Assembly (NCBI RefSeq): GCF_914484835.1
Contig: NZ_CAJZAR010000043.1
Location: 62,001 to 126,000, forward strand
Direction: 5' to 3'
Length of the DNA stretch: 64,000 nucleotides
Source: Paraburkholderia tropica
GTDB taxonomy: Bacteria > Pseudomonadota > Gammaproteobacteria > Burkholderiales > Burkholderiaceae
The position numbers and the translations under genes were made by a program. The notes beneath the pieces are model-generated. The model did no database searches. It had not been told where the DNA came from and saw only the letters and a list, made by a program, of their open reading frames with translations. Of this stretch, positions 1-8,193 are shown in pieces. Each line of letters begins with the position of its first letter. Position 1 is the stretch's first letter.

Positions 1-214
1 TGCAACGGCGCTCGATCTCCTCGCCGATTTTCTCGAACGATTCGCCGGCGGCGAGCAGTTCGTCGTAGAGCTTCACCGCCCGCTCGTTTTTTCGTGCGGC
101 CGAGGTCAGCACCTTGATACCCGGCCGGATGCGCCCGATGACGGGTGCGCGCGGCGCGCGCTCCTCGACGATGCTGCGCGCGGCGTTGCCATGCATGCTG
201 ATCACTGAATTCAC
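1..214 (-). CDS. Partial protein, possibly a recombination-directionality/Gp3-like family member
   Basis: N-terminal 71 residues of a protein that runs off the left edge. I chose the GTG start at 214 because it overlaps the stop of the upstream gene in a GTGA arrangement and has GAGG eight bases upstream; an in-frame ATG lies at 196. The segment APVIGRIRPGIKVLT followed by a helix ending EKIGEEIERR resembles, from memory, the N-terminus of proteins annotated 'hydrolase or metal-binding protein' (Gp3-like) on integrative conjugative elements. No catalytic residues are visible in the fragment, so the assignment is tentative. Confidence 0.5.
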   Translation of the reverse strand, partial: MNSVISMHGNAARSIVEERAPRAPVIGRIRPGIKVLTSAARKNERAVKLYDELLAAGESFEKIGEEIERRC

Positions 215-480
215 GATGGTTTCCTCGCAAGAATGAAGATCGCCGAAGTGCGCATCTCACCGGCCGACTGCGCCAGAGTGGATGCTGCCGCTTCTCCGCG
301 GCGTGTGGCGATGTGTGAAAGAACAACGCGGCGCTCGCTGTCAGCGAGCATCGCGATCTGGGCCGATTCGCACCGTGCGCGCCAGGTGGCGGAGGCGGTA
401 TCGGCGGTCTTGCGCTCGTCGTCGATAGTGTGGCTGATCGTGTCGGCGATACGCTGGTCAAGGCTGTTGGGAAGAAGCAC
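211..480 (-). CDS. Small helical protein of unknown function
   Basis: 89 residues, predicted largely helical, polar and Arg/Ala-rich, with no signal peptide or membrane segment. The GTG start at 480 follows a strong GGAGG at a 7-base spacing, and the stop overlaps the GTG of the next gene, so the two are probably translationally coupled. A longer in-frame reading from 669 crosses several perfect hairpins and an intrinsic terminator and is not credible. I do not recognise the family. Confidence 0.6.
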   Translation of the reverse strand: MLLPNSLDQRIADTISHTIDDERKTADTASATWRARCESAQIAMLADSERRVVLSHIATRRGEAAASTLAQSAGEMRTSAIFILARKPS

Positions 481-515
481 GGGAGCGCCTCCAGGCAGAA
501 GATGAAAAACACAGG

Positions 516-712
516 ACGAAAAAAAACGCGCTCCCCTGGCAAGAGGAACGCGTTTGTGGATTCGGAGGGAAATGACCCATACGCCACGTCCCTTTCGGGG
601 ACGTGGCGCACAGGGAGCCAGAGGCTCATAACAGGGAACGGAAAGTCGTTCCCGGCGCGACATGATCACGTCGCGCAGACAGCCCTTTTCCGAAAACGTT
701 GAGTTTTCGCCG
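516..712 (-). ncRNA. Candidate structured RNA: five hairpins and a terminator
   Basis: Read on the minus strand, six stem-loops follow one another: 691-709, 657-674, 634-653, 615-627, 582-608 (an 11-bp stem with a GAAA-containing loop) and 526-553, which is followed by a run of U, as expected of an intrinsic terminator. No convincing reading frame uses the interval. A copy of the dispersed covarying hairpin element lies upstream at 966-986, so the transcript may begin near there. It could be a stand-alone RNA or a long attenuated leader of the gene starting at 480. Confidence 0.55.
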
Positions 713-965
713 CAGGTTCACGGGTCAGTCCACTTCGATCGTTCTACCCAGACGGGGGTCTTGAGAGAGAACACCCGAATGTCCGGGCTCGAACGATGTC
801 GCGGCGCAAATGAATGCGGCCGGCGACGAGTATTACGACTGACGGAAGGGGAGCGGATGGCAAGGCGCTCAGCACAAGAGAGATTCCACACCAGGGCCAG
901 CTGGTCGGAGCATGCCGCAAGGGCACGGCTTGGGACAGAAGATGGACTCCGGGCTACGGAGTCGA

Positions 966-986
966 GGTCGATGCGTCAGGAGACGC
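966..986 (-). repeat. Dispersed hairpin element, copy 1
   Basis: On the minus strand GCGTC, a 4-base loop and GACGC are followed by ATCGACC. It is one of eight such elements, all in this orientation. It is the only copy with a 4-base loop and 5-bp stem (21 nt); the others are 20 nt. A further hairpin (GACTCCG/CGGAGTC) lies directly downstream. The rest of 713-1125 shows no gene I would defend. Confidence 0.7.
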
Positions 987-1125
987 GAGCAATGAAGTCA
1001 GTATCAGGCAATTTGCGAGGGAATACCGGGGAAATGATGGCCTATATCGTGCAGCTTTTGCCCGATCTGGTCTGAGGAAACGGGCAGACAATGACCGGTG
1101 AGAGAGACCACACCCGAAAAACACT

Positions 1126-1740
1126 ATGGCCGCCGTACTTGAATCGGCGCCGCTACCGGATGAACCGTCCGGCGATGCGGCGCAAGGCGGGACGCCAGGC
1201 GCTCCCGCTGTCCTCACCCCAGTTCCCTCAGGCACCGGGCTCAAGCCCATCGAGCGCCTGACGAGCGACACGCGCTACGCGAAGATCATCCCCGATTCGC
1301 AGCAGCTCACTGCGCTGCAATACAGCTCGCTTTTCACGCGCACATTCGTGCGTTCGGACTTTAACTTCTGCGCGACGAAGATCTCGGTCGCGCGCGGTGG
1401 CAAGCTGCACGCACTCGACAAGACGTTGCGCGAGACGTCCGACTGGTTCACCAAGGCCCTCGCCTGGGTGGAGCAGCACCGCGCGCGCAACCTGCCGTGG
1501 CCCTGCGAGACGATTGAACTTGAAGTGAAGCGACCGCTTACCGGTCAGCTCGTGCGGTGCCTGTCGCAGTACGAGCGTCTTTTCAAGCGGGCGATCGAAA
1601 CCCGCAACGAGCAGAAGCTCGGGGACGAGCGATGCTCGGCAATGATCGCGAATGCCGAAAAGAGGCTCAAACACATCGTTCAGGTGTGCATCCCAGACAA
1701 CGACCAGTACGACGCCGACGGCAACCGCCGCGAATCCTGA
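1126..1740 (+). CDS. DUF1845/AcaB-like protein (PFL_4669-type)
   Basis: 204 residues. A Pro/Ala/Gly-rich N-terminus (about residues 1-40) precedes a helical domain. The region from about 120 (PWPCETIELEVKRPLTG) to a helix ending YERLFKRAIETR has the layout of the DUF1845/AcaB family found on conjugative elements: a beta strand, then helices ending in a conserved aromatic/basic stretch. The minus-strand gene at 6457-7356 has the same layout and looks like a distant paralogue. Family members are thought to regulate or assist transfer genes. No strong ribosome binding site precedes the ATG. Assignment is by pattern and moderate. Confidence 0.6.
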   Translation: MAAVLESAPLPDEPSGDAAQGGTPGAPAVLTPVPSGTGLKPIERLTSDTRYAKIIPDSQQLTALQYSSLFTRTFVRSDFNFCATKISVARGGKLHALDKTLRETSDWFTKALAWVEQHRARNLPWPCETIELEVKRPLTGQLVRCLSQYERLFKRAIETRNEQKLGDERCSAMIANAEKRLKHIVQVCIPDNDQYDADGNRRES

Positions 1741-1767
1741 CCACGCCCACGTATTAACCGATCCAGC

Positions 1768-1794
1768 TTGACTTCCTCGCTGGCCGGATACGCT
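1768..1794 (+). promoter_or_regulatory. CTTGACTT-type promoter, copy 1
   Basis: TTGACT at 1768-1773, exactly 15 bp, then TACGCT at 1789-1794. The downstream start codon is at 1823. One of six plus-strand sites with this spacing. Confidence 0.55.
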
Positions 1795-1822
1795 CGTCCG
1801 TACACCCTTTATGGAGGACCTG

Positions 1823-2659
1823 ATGGAGATAGACCTTCGAGAAATTCAGGCGCTGCACGCGCGGTACGCGCGCGAGCCTGTCGTCATCGATCTGGAGGCG
1901 CAGATGCGCGCGCGCCCCGCCCCGCTGCTGCTCGCGCACGATCCTGCCGTGAGCACGTCTGCGCTACGCCGCATGTGGAAGGCGCGCGCGAACGTCGGGC
2001 GCGGCGCGCTCATGACGGTGGGCGGCACGTTCATCTGCGCGGCCATCGGCATGGGCGCAGCGAAGCTCTATGGATCGATCGCGCACGCGAGCCATGCAGC
2101 CGCGCACGCGCAGACGACGGTGGCAGCGACCGCGACTTCCCCCGCGTCATATACGGCCGCCAGCGCCAACGGCTCTGCGTCCGCGCTCACCGCCAGCGAC
2201 TCCGACCAGGCAGCGGGCCGCACCGGCTCGCTAGCCGCTGTCGATCCGGCCGCCTTGATGGGGCAATCACCGCAGGCGGCGACTGGCCAGGTCGCGCCCC
2301 CTGCTGCCCCGGACAACTACATGCAGCGCGCGGCGGCGTCGCCGATCAGGCAGGCACGCATTCAACGGCCGGACGCGCGGAGCGAGCATACGCCTGCGAT
2401 TCAGCCCGTTCCGGCAGCCGTGCGCGAGGAGCACCCGCCGGCGAAGCCTCAACCTTCGACCCAGACGGCAGCCGCCGCGACGCCGGCAGCGTCACAGGCC
2501 GAAGCCTCCGCGCCTGTGGCACCGGCGATGCATGTCTCCAGGCACGCACCCCGTCGTCACCTCACACCGATTCATGAAGCACCGCCTGCAAACCCGGACG
2601 CGAAACCCGCCGAAGCGAAGCCGGCCGCGGGGCGCGGTGGCGACGTTCAACTTTTCTGA
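1823..2659 (+). CDS. Single-pass membrane protein with Ala/Pro-rich periplasmic tail
   Basis: 278 residues. The short N-terminal cytoplasmic segment is followed by one membrane helix near residues 58-85 (ALMTVGGTFICAAIGMGAAKL) and then a long low-complexity Ala/Pro/Thr-rich region to the C-terminus, as seen in envelope-spanning pilus or transfer accessory proteins. I start it at the ATG at 1823, which has GGAGGA at the right distance; an ATG at 1811 overlaps that site. It is the first gene after a CTTGACTT promoter and precedes a bactofilin by 11 bp. I do not recognise the family. Confidence 0.65.
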   Translation: MEIDLREIQALHARYAREPVVIDLEAQMRARPAPLLLAHDPAVSTSALRRMWKARANVGRGALMTVGGTFICAAIGMGAAKLYGSIAHASHAAAHAQTTVAATATSPASYTAASANGSASALTASDSDQAAGRTGSLAAVDPAALMGQSPQAATGQVAPPAAPDNYMQRAAASPIRQARIQRPDARSEHTPAIQPVPAAVREEHPPAKPQPSTQTAAAATPAASQAEASAPVAPAMHVSRHAPRRHLTPIHEAPPANPDAKPAEAKPAAGRGGDVQLF

Positions 2660-2670
2660 GGCACGCGAAC

Positions 2671-3084
2671 ATGAAGAACCAACTCAACGTCACGCTGCTC
2701 GCGCCCGGGGCCACGATCGAGGGCAATCTGATTCTGGACCATGGCTTGAGCCTGTTTGGCATCGTGGACGGCAATCTGATCGCCAATGAAGGCCTGCTGC
2801 ACATTGGTCAGGGTGGGCTGGTCAAAGGCCAGGTCGACGGCGAACACGTGCGCGTCGACGGCACGGTGGAGGGCGATATCCACGCGCGCGGCTCACTCGA
2901 AATCAACGGTCGCGTGAAGGGCAATATCTTTTACTGCGGCACGATCAGGCTCGGCCCGAGCGCGTCGCTTGAAGGCCAGTTCAAGCGCGTCGCGCGCGAG
3001 CTCGTCATTGAGAACGGCGTGAAGGAAGTGACGGAAGCGCAAAACGTCCAGTCGATCCAGCGGTCCGCCGATGCGGCCGCATAG
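2671..3084 (+). CDS. Bactofilin family protein
   Basis: 137 residues. The central region (about 20-110) is a right-handed beta-helix built of short repeats with Gly and hydrophobic residues at fixed intervals (ATIEGNLIL, GIVDGNLIA, GTVEGDIHA, GRVKGNIFY), the hallmark of bactofilins (polymer-forming cytoskeletal domain). Such proteins self-assemble into filaments without nucleotide and often scaffold envelope machinery. Its place between a bitopic membrane protein and a secreted protein suggests an envelope-linked scaffold on this element. The family is clear; the role here is inferred. Confidence 0.85.
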   Translation: MKNQLNVTLLAPGATIEGNLILDHGLSLFGIVDGNLIANEGLLHIGQGGLVKGQVDGEHVRVDGTVEGDIHARGSLEINGRVKGNIFYCGTIRLGPSASLEGQFKRVARELVIENGVKEVTEAQNVQSIQRSADAAA

Positions 3085-3121
3085 CATCGCTAATTCAGTT
3101 CCCAACCACGGAGTCACACGC

Positions 3122-3625
3122 ATGAAGAAACACCTCGCAACCCTGGTCGCAGCCCTCACCGTTTGTGGTGCCGTACACGCCGCGACGAGCGCACCGGACT
3201 ACACCCTTTCCGTCGCGCTCTCGCACGACGGTACGCCGTTGGCCACGTCGACGTCGATCATTCGCGACAGCCTCGGTAACGAGTCGCCGTTCCTCCTGGC
3301 GAGTGGTCAGAGCATCGGCTACGGCGAATGCACGAAGCTGGCCAACGGCATCAAGTTGAACGCGCGCCAGAAGTTTGTAGGACGCCGGGTCGAGGTGGAG
3401 ACGAAGAAGTCCGAGGGCGGGTCCTTCGACCTCGTGGTGTCGGCAACCGATACGGTCTCGACCGGCATCGCGAAGACGGGCCCGGCCGACTGTGTCAGCG
3501 AAGTCGTCAAAACGTCCGGCCTCGATGTGCGAGACATCGCCGTGCATCTGGATTCGGGCAAAACTGTCGACGTGCCGCTAGGCGATCCGCACTACAAGCT
3601 CGTGTTGAAGCTCGTCGCCGAGTAA
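3122..3625 (+). CDS. Secreted periplasmic protein of unknown function
   Basis: 167 residues with a clean signal peptide (MKKHLATLVAALTVCGAVHA, cleavage after AHA-like residues near 20). The mature part is beta-rich with two Cys (GECTK and ADCVS) that could pair. Last gene of the 1823-3625 group; a strong terminator follows at 3652. The ATG at 3122 is chosen because it starts the signal peptide and has GGAG upstream. No family recognised. Confidence 0.7.
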   Translation: MKKHLATLVAALTVCGAVHAATSAPDYTLSVALSHDGTPLATSTSIIRDSLGNESPFLLASGQSIGYGECTKLANGIKLNARQKFVGRRVEVETKKSEGGSFDLVVSATDTVSTGIAKTGPADCVSEVVKTSGLDVRDIAVHLDSGKTVDVPLGDPHYKLVLKLVAE

Positions 3626-3651
3626 AAACTGAAACTGGCTGCGATACGGAA

Positions 3652-3684
3652 AAGGCCGCTCTCCCGGAGAAAGCGGCCTTTTTT
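3652..3684 (+). terminator. Intrinsic terminator
   Basis: Nine-base stem AAGGCCGCT/AGCGGCCTT with a short loop, followed by six T. Ends the plus-strand group at 3625. Confidence 0.85.
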
Positions 3685-3696
3685 CTGTTCCAGCGC

Positions 3697-4053
3697 TCAA
3701 ACGAAGCGAGTCCATATCTCCCGAATGCTGCCGATCATTTCGCCACGATCGACCGCCACCCGACGCCAGCGGTTGTCATCTCTGGGAACCGGCGTGTGTT
3801 CGCCGTAAACGCGCCCGCCACTGGCGTTGATGCGATCCCATCGCGCAACACGTTTGCCCCTGGCAAGAATGCAGACCATATGATTGTCGAGCGTTCGAAG
3901 CTCGCGCGCGCGCACGGCGGCGTGCTCGTAGGAGTCCGCCGGAACGACGACGTTCGAACCATGCATCGAACGCGCCGTCACGGCAAAATCCGTGTCCGGT
4001 AACGCGAGCGTCACTGCCCGGGCGGCAGCGTCGGTGGATATTCTGCGCCTCAT
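3697..4053 (-). CDS. Hypothetical protein
   Basis: 118 residues. Starts at ATG 4053 behind AGAGGAA. Begins with Arg-rich MRRRISTDAAARAV and ends in a basic, Trp-containing region; no signal peptide or membrane helix. The central motif SYEHAAVRARELRTLDNHMVCILARGK looks like a small alpha/beta fold but I cannot place it. Last gene of a minus-strand run downstream of a helicase. Confidence 0.6.
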   Translation of the reverse strand: MRRRISTDAAARAVTLALPDTDFAVTARSMHGSNVVVPADSYEHAAVRARELRTLDNHMVCILARGKRVARWDRINASGGRVYGEHTPVPRDDNRWRRVAVDRGEMIGSIREIWTRFV

Positions 4054-4096
4054 CGTATTTCCTCTGGCGGGTGTATGGAACTGGAGGTGACCGTAG

Positions 4097-4468
4097 TCAC
4101 CCCAGGGAGCGCGGCGCTTCTTCAAAATCCAGCAGGGCGATGCATGAGTCGATGTCGCTAAACCACGCGTCGACGTTCGAAGCATCGAACCTGTCCGACG
4201 CAAACACCCGCCCATCGCGCGCCCGCAACAGGAATACGGCTTCAAACGCCGTCTCGCCGATGAAGCAGACGCCCTTCTCGTGCAGATCCCGCTCCTCCGT
4301 TGCGTCGATAATGGCATCCGCCTTCCACAGCGTCCCGGCATTCGACCACAGTCCATCCGGGTGCCTCGCGAGGTACTCCGCGAATTCATCCGGCACAGGC
4401 TTGCCAAACTTCGTTTCGAACCAGGTCGCAAACCATTCGGGCATCTGGCCCGTCGTCTCTGCGGTCAT
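4097..4468 (-). CDS. Small SUKH/SMI1-KNR4-like protein (tentative)
   Basis: 123 residues, acidic. The pattern 'PVPDEFAEYLARHPDGL' early, 'GVCFIGETAFEAVFLLRARDGRVFASD' in the middle and 'SDIDSCIALLDF' at the end follows the helix-strand layout of SMI1/KNR4 (SUKH) proteins, many of which are immunity proteins. No partner toxin is adjacent, so this stays a weak structural guess. Its ATG overlaps the stop of the upstream gene (ATGA), so it is translationally coupled, and it also has CGGAG at a good distance. Confidence 0.6.
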   Translation of the reverse strand: MTAETTGQMPEWFATWFETKFGKPVPDEFAEYLARHPDGLWSNAGTLWKADAIIDATEERDLHEKGVCFIGETAFEAVFLLRARDGRVFASDRFDASNVDAWFSDIDSCIALLDFEEAPRSLG

Positions 4469-4695
4469 CGACAATCTCCGTTTTCGCAGTGATGGGCGCG
4501 GGCGCGTTCCTCCCGCACGTGCAGCTGCGCGATCTTCAGAACGCAGACGATACTGGCCGCACCAACAATCACGGCGGCCACCGTCGAGCAACACCAGGCA
4601 GCGTAAGTGAGGAGCAAGGCAGTACCGATCCACGGTGCTGGGCCGCTATGCGAGGTGAGCGTGCCAGTTTGTTGGTCGTGTCGCCAGAGGCTCAT
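4465..4695 (-). CDS. Small membrane protein
   Basis: 76 residues with one long hydrophobic stretch (about 22-52, WIGTALLLTYAAWCCSTVAA onward) and a polar, His/Arg-rich C-terminus. Lies 31 bp after the helicase gene and overlaps the next ORF by four bases. Unknown function. Confidence 0.6.
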   Translation of the reverse strand: MSLWRHDQQTGTLTSHSGPAPWIGTALLLTYAAWCCSTVAAVIVGAASIVCVLKIAQLHVREERARAHHCENGDCR

Positions 4696-4726
4696 GGGAA
4701 TCTCAGTGCTGGATGTGAGGTTGCAA

Positions 4727-6445
4727 TCACGGCTCGCTGACTTCGGGGACCTGTGATTCCTGGATGAAACGCGTCGCCGGATTCTTGCGGATCGACGTGA
4801 TCGTAAGCGTCTCTCGCGCGCGCGTCATCGCGACATAGAAGAGGCGTCGCTCGTCGGACTCGGGGCTCTTCGGGTCGGGCACGATGTTCTCTTCCGAGCG
4901 GGTGATCCACACGTGGTCCCACTCCAGGCCCTTCGAACTGTGCATCGTCGTGAGCACCAGCGCGTCCGGCGCCGGCTCGTTGTTCGCCCGCTTAAGAAAC
5001 TCGATGCGCTCGCTGAAGTTGCCATTCAGGCGCGAGATCACGTCGTAGGTTGCCTGCACAGCGCGCTCGGCGGATTCCTTGCGCACATAGGTCATCATCC
5101 ACTCGCGCACGCCCTCGAGCGCCAGCGAATAGAACGCGCGCTCGCACAGCGACTGCCATTCCGCCAGGCGCTTCATGAAGTTGCGATAGGCCGTGGCGGT
5201 GTCTTCGTTCAGACCGACCGCGACGAGATCCTTCTTCTGTTTCTGCGCGAGCGTCGCGCCCATCGCGTTGTGCAGCGCGGTCAGATCGCGCGTGCTCATC
5301 CCGGCATAGCCGAGCACCGCGTCGAGCCCGTTGAGCTTTACGCGCTGCACGATCTGCAGCAGATTGCACATCAGCGCGCCTTCGGGCTGATCCAGCACCG
5401 AGCGGCCCGACGCGCGGTAGTACTTCACACCGTGCGAGCGGCACACGGACTCGATGGCGTCCAGCACGCGGTTGGTACGCGCGAGGATGGCGCAGGTCTG
5501 GCCGCTGCGCAGGCGCGGGGCCAGCGCTTCGACCGCGGCGGCCGCGTCGTCGTACTCGTCGTGGAAACGGCGTGCGACGATCGTGCCTCCTGCCCCCTTT
5601 TCGGCGTGGAGGACCTTTGCAATCCGGTCCGCGTTATGCTGGATGAGCCGGTCGGCTGCCGCGAGGATCTCGGAGCGGCAGCGATAATTGCTCCCGAGCA
5701 CGACGCGCTGCGCCTCGAATTTGCGGGCGAAGCCCTCCATGCCGCGATAACCCATCGCAGCACGAAAGCCGTAAATGCTCTGATCGTCGTCGCCGACCAC
5801 GGTGACGCACGCGCCTGCTGCGGCGTGCAGTTCCACCCAGCGGTACTGCAGCGGGTCCGTATCCTGGAATTCGTCAACGAGCAGATGGGTGAACGCGTAT
5901 GGTTCGATGTCACCGGATTCCATACCCGAGATCGACAGCCGCAGCATGTCCTGAAAGTCGATCTTGTCGTTGCGCGCGAGCGCGTCCTCGTAAGCTGCAT
6001 AAAGCACGGCTTCCGGAGATCCCTCGATCGGGTGCGTGACGCCGGTCTTGATCTGCTCGATGACCGGCACAGCCTCCTCGACCTTCCAGTTCAGGCCGGT
6101 TTCCGCCAGCGCACGGATCAGCAGGCCGGTACGATCGCCATCCGACGCGATGTCGCGTCGTTTGCCCGGGCCCGTAATCTGCCTGAACCCCAGCGAATGG
6201 AAGGTGCCGGCCAGCAGGCGCTGTTTCGCGCCCGCGCCGGCGAGCTTGAGAATGCGCTCGCGCAGCTCTTTCGCGGCGTCCTTGCTGAAGGTCACCGCGC
6301 CCACGCGCGCGCCGGGCTCGGCGAGCAGCGCAGCCGCCTTGGATGCGATCGTTTTCGTCTTGCCCGCGCCCGGACAGGCGACCGCAAGACAATGACGCCG
6401 CGCCTGTGCGACTTCGAGCTGCTGCGGATTCAGGCCATCGAGCAT
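4727..6445 (-). CDS. UvrD/PcrA-family superfamily 1 DNA helicase
   Basis: 572 residues. Walker A ACPGAGKTKT near residue 24-32; motif Ia region GAVTFSKDAAKELRERI; Walker B LLVDEFQDTDPLQ near 190; motif III VVGDDDQSIYGFRAA; motif V LTTMHSSKGLEWDHVWI; motif VI RRLFYVAMTRARETL. All motifs of 3'-5' UvrD-like translocases are present, but at 572 residues it is shorter than UvrD/PcrA (about 720). It probably acts on plasmid DNA during repair, replication or transfer. It lies 11 bp after the AcaB-like gene in the same transcription unit. Confidence 0.92.
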   Translation of the reverse strand: MLDGLNPQQLEVAQARRHCLAVACPGAGKTKTIASKAAALLAEPGARVGAVTFSKDAAKELRERILKLAGAGAKQRLLAGTFHSLGFRQITGPGKRRDIASDGDRTGLLIRALAETGLNWKVEEAVPVIEQIKTGVTHPIEGSPEAVLYAAYEDALARNDKIDFQDMLRLSISGMESGDIEPYAFTHLLVDEFQDTDPLQYRWVELHAAAGACVTVVGDDDQSIYGFRAAMGYRGMEGFARKFEAQRVVLGSNYRCRSEILAAADRLIQHNADRIAKVLHAEKGAGGTIVARRFHDEYDDAAAAVEALAPRLRSGQTCAILARTNRVLDAIESVCRSHGVKYYRASGRSVLDQPEGALMCNLLQIVQRVKLNGLDAVLGYAGMSTRDLTALHNAMGATLAQKQKKDLVAVGLNEDTATAYRNFMKRLAEWQSLCERAFYSLALEGVREWMMTYVRKESAERAVQATYDVISRLNGNFSERIEFLKRANNEPAPDALVLTTMHSSKGLEWDHVWITRSEENIVPDPKSPESDERRLFYVAMTRARETLTITSIRKNPATRFIQESQVPEVSEP

Positions 6446-6456
6446 GACTGTGTCCC

Positions 6457-7356
6457 TTACAGGCCGCGAACCGCCGTCATCAGGCGCAGATGGGTCATGT
6501 AGCCGCGAACGCCCACCGGATGGAATTTGCGCAGGAAGCGCGACACTTCTTCGTCGACGTCGCTCTGGTCGCGCACGCCATTCCAGACGAGGAAATCGAA
6601 ATGGTCCATCACGCGGTCGAAGCGCGTGATCACCGACAGCATGCGCATCGAGAAGCGCGAATAGGCTTCGACCTCGATCGCGAGCGACGGCTTCGTGACG
6701 GTCGGCTGGAACACGATATCTCCGCGCGTCATCATCTCGCGCTCGGTGCGCTCGCGAAAGCCCTGCGCCACCTCGAGCTGTTCATTCACGTACGCTTCGA
6801 GTGAGTCGAGCTGCTTGTCGAAGAAACTGTTGACCGCGCCCATGTCCTGCTCGCCGAACGTCGAGCGGCCGAAGCGCTGCATGTTGATGCTCATGCGGTT
6901 AATGTACGGCCACCATTGCTCGAAGAGCGGCTTCAGGCGCGTGTGGTTCAGGCGCACGGCGGCCGGGACGATTGCCGCGCCCGAAAGCTGACGGTCCAGC
7001 AGCTGACGGCCGATCTCGCGGCGGCGGCGAATGATCGCGGCGCGCTCCGCAGGCGGCAGGTCGCGAAAGAGCTTGCGCGTGCGCGCCACCTGCTCGCGCT
7101 TCTCGGCCGCTTCACTCTCGCTGATCATGCCCTCGCGCTGGAGCGTCGCGGCATCGCTCTCCATGCGCTGGAGTTCGTCTTCGAGTTCGTGATCGTCCGC
7201 ACCGTCGGTGACCTGGCGCGGGTCCGCCGGCTCGCCTGCGTCGGTAGTACCTGCGGAGTCGCCCGCGCCCAGGCGCGGTCCCGGGGCGCTCGCCAGTGCA
7301 ATTGCGTCGGCCGCGACGCTATCGGATTTCGTCAGTTCTTCGTTGATGGTGCTCAT
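6457..7356 (-). CDS. AcaB/DUF1845-like conjugation-associated protein
   Basis: 299 residues. An acidic, probably disordered N-terminus (1-100) precedes a helical domain from about 110. The region NHTRLKPLFEQWWPYINRM, then PSLAIEVEAYSRFSMRMLSV and a C-terminal helix resembles the DUF1845 (PFL_4669, AcaB) family of conjugative elements and parallels the plus-strand protein at 1126-1740. The ATG at 7356 has AGGA seven bases upstream. A copy of the four-copy palindrome repeat lies about 150 bp upstream of the start. Confidence 0.6.
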   Translation of the reverse strand: MSTINEELTKSDSVAADAIALASAPGPRLGAGDSAGTTDAGEPADPRQVTDGADDHELEDELQRMESDAATLQREGMISESEAAEKREQVARTRKLFRDLPPAERAAIIRRRREIGRQLLDRQLSGAAIVPAAVRLNHTRLKPLFEQWWPYINRMSINMQRFGRSTFGEQDMGAVNSFFDKQLDSLEAYVNEQLEVAQGFRERTEREMMTRGDIVFQPTVTKPSLAIEVEAYSRFSMRMLSVITRFDRVMDHFDFLVWNGVRDQSDVDEEVSRFLRKFHPVGVRGYMTHLRLMTAVRGL

Positions 7357-7504
7357 GTGTCGATCCTGGGAAGTTGCACGCGCACCAGCGCGCGGCATCA
7401 CCATATTGTTGCGATCGACGCGATGCCCGGAGAGGCGAAACACGTGCAAATGACGCGGCTTTTCAGATCTGAGCGCAGGGAGCGCCGGCGCCACAAGCGC
7501 GACG

Positions 7505-7563
7505 GCAGCAGGCGCCTGTCGGCCAAAATGCAGAAAGCCCACAGGAAACTGTGAGCTTTCCGG
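7505..7563 (+). repeat. Two-part palindromic repeat, copy A
   Basis: CAGGCGCCTGTCGGCC followed by a strong hairpin (GAAAGCCCACAG, GAAA loop, CTGTGAGCTTTC). It diverges from copies B-D in the left flank of the palindrome and in the second hairpin's loop, but has the same order and orientation. Confidence 0.75.
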
Positions 7564-7587
7564 TTCAACGACTGCCAAAGACGGGGC

Positions 7588-8193
7588 TCAGGTCGATGAG
7601 TTTGCTATCCACAGGAGCAGCGGCAGCGCGACCGCCAGTGCCGTCCAGCAGTTGGCGACGAGTGGGACTGGGAGCAGCAACACCACGAATGCGCTGCCCG
7701 TGGTCATTAGCAGGGCGTGAATCGCAAGGTGGAACTTCAGCGGGCTTGCGAAGCCCGCTGCGGCCGCCCTGACCTTGCGCCGCATTGTGCCGTCGACAGT
7801 TGCCGCAAGGCCCAGGAGGCTGATCCCGAGCAGCCAGGTTTTCATCACTACCGACCGGTAGACCGCGCGATACACAAGCATCCAGAACTGCTTCGCCCAG
7901 TTCTGCGCGAAAGCGTGCATGCCGTCAGCATCGAAATCGTCTTCGCCGCCCGCGTCGAGCGTTGCCTGCACTGCACCGGAATCAACGAACAGGCGCCGGA
8001 ACAACGCATTGGTCGTATCGACGGCTGCCGCCGCGCGATCGTCCCCGAGGGTGTTCGCGACAGACTGCGATTCGACGTCGGTGACTTCGAAGAGCTGCCG
8101 GTTTGGGATCGCAGGCAACACCACCGCGGCGATCAATGGCAACACAAAGAACCACCACTTCACGTGGCGCACGAACCGACTGCTGCTAGCCAT
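7588..8193 (-). CDS. DUF4400-type conjugation membrane protein (PFL_4697-like)
   Basis: 201 residues. N-terminal membrane helix (WWFFVLPLIAAVVLPAI), a soluble middle region, then three hydrophobic helices in the C-terminal half (about 110-200). This layout and its place two genes after TraD match the DUF4400 integrating conjugative element membrane protein family. It probably belongs to the transfer apparatus in the inner membrane; its specific role is unknown. Start at ATG 8193, overlapping the end of the upstream small gene. Confidence 0.65.
   Translation of the reverse strand: MASSSRFVRHVKWWFFVLPLIAAVVLPAIPNRQLFEVTDVESQSVANTLGDDRAAAAVDTTNALFRRLFVDSGAVQATLDAGGEDDFDADGMHAFAQNWAKQFWMLVYRAVYRSVVMKTWLLGISLLGLAATVDGTMRRKVRAAAAGFASPLKFHLAIHALLMTTGSAFVVLLLPVPLVANCWTALAVALPLLLWIANSST

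Noticed and set aside
662..1075. Plus-strand ORF in the 481-1125 gap
   Set aside because: Overlaps perfect hairpins of the candidate RNA, no ribosome binding site, unlike protein composition.
4097..4468. Toxin-immunity pair based on the SUKH-like protein
   Set aside because: No toxin-like partner next to it; only the weak fold resemblance is kept.
4913..6502. 529-codon plus-strand frame opposite the helicase
   Set aside because: The minus-strand protein has all helicase motifs; the plus frame is a shadow.
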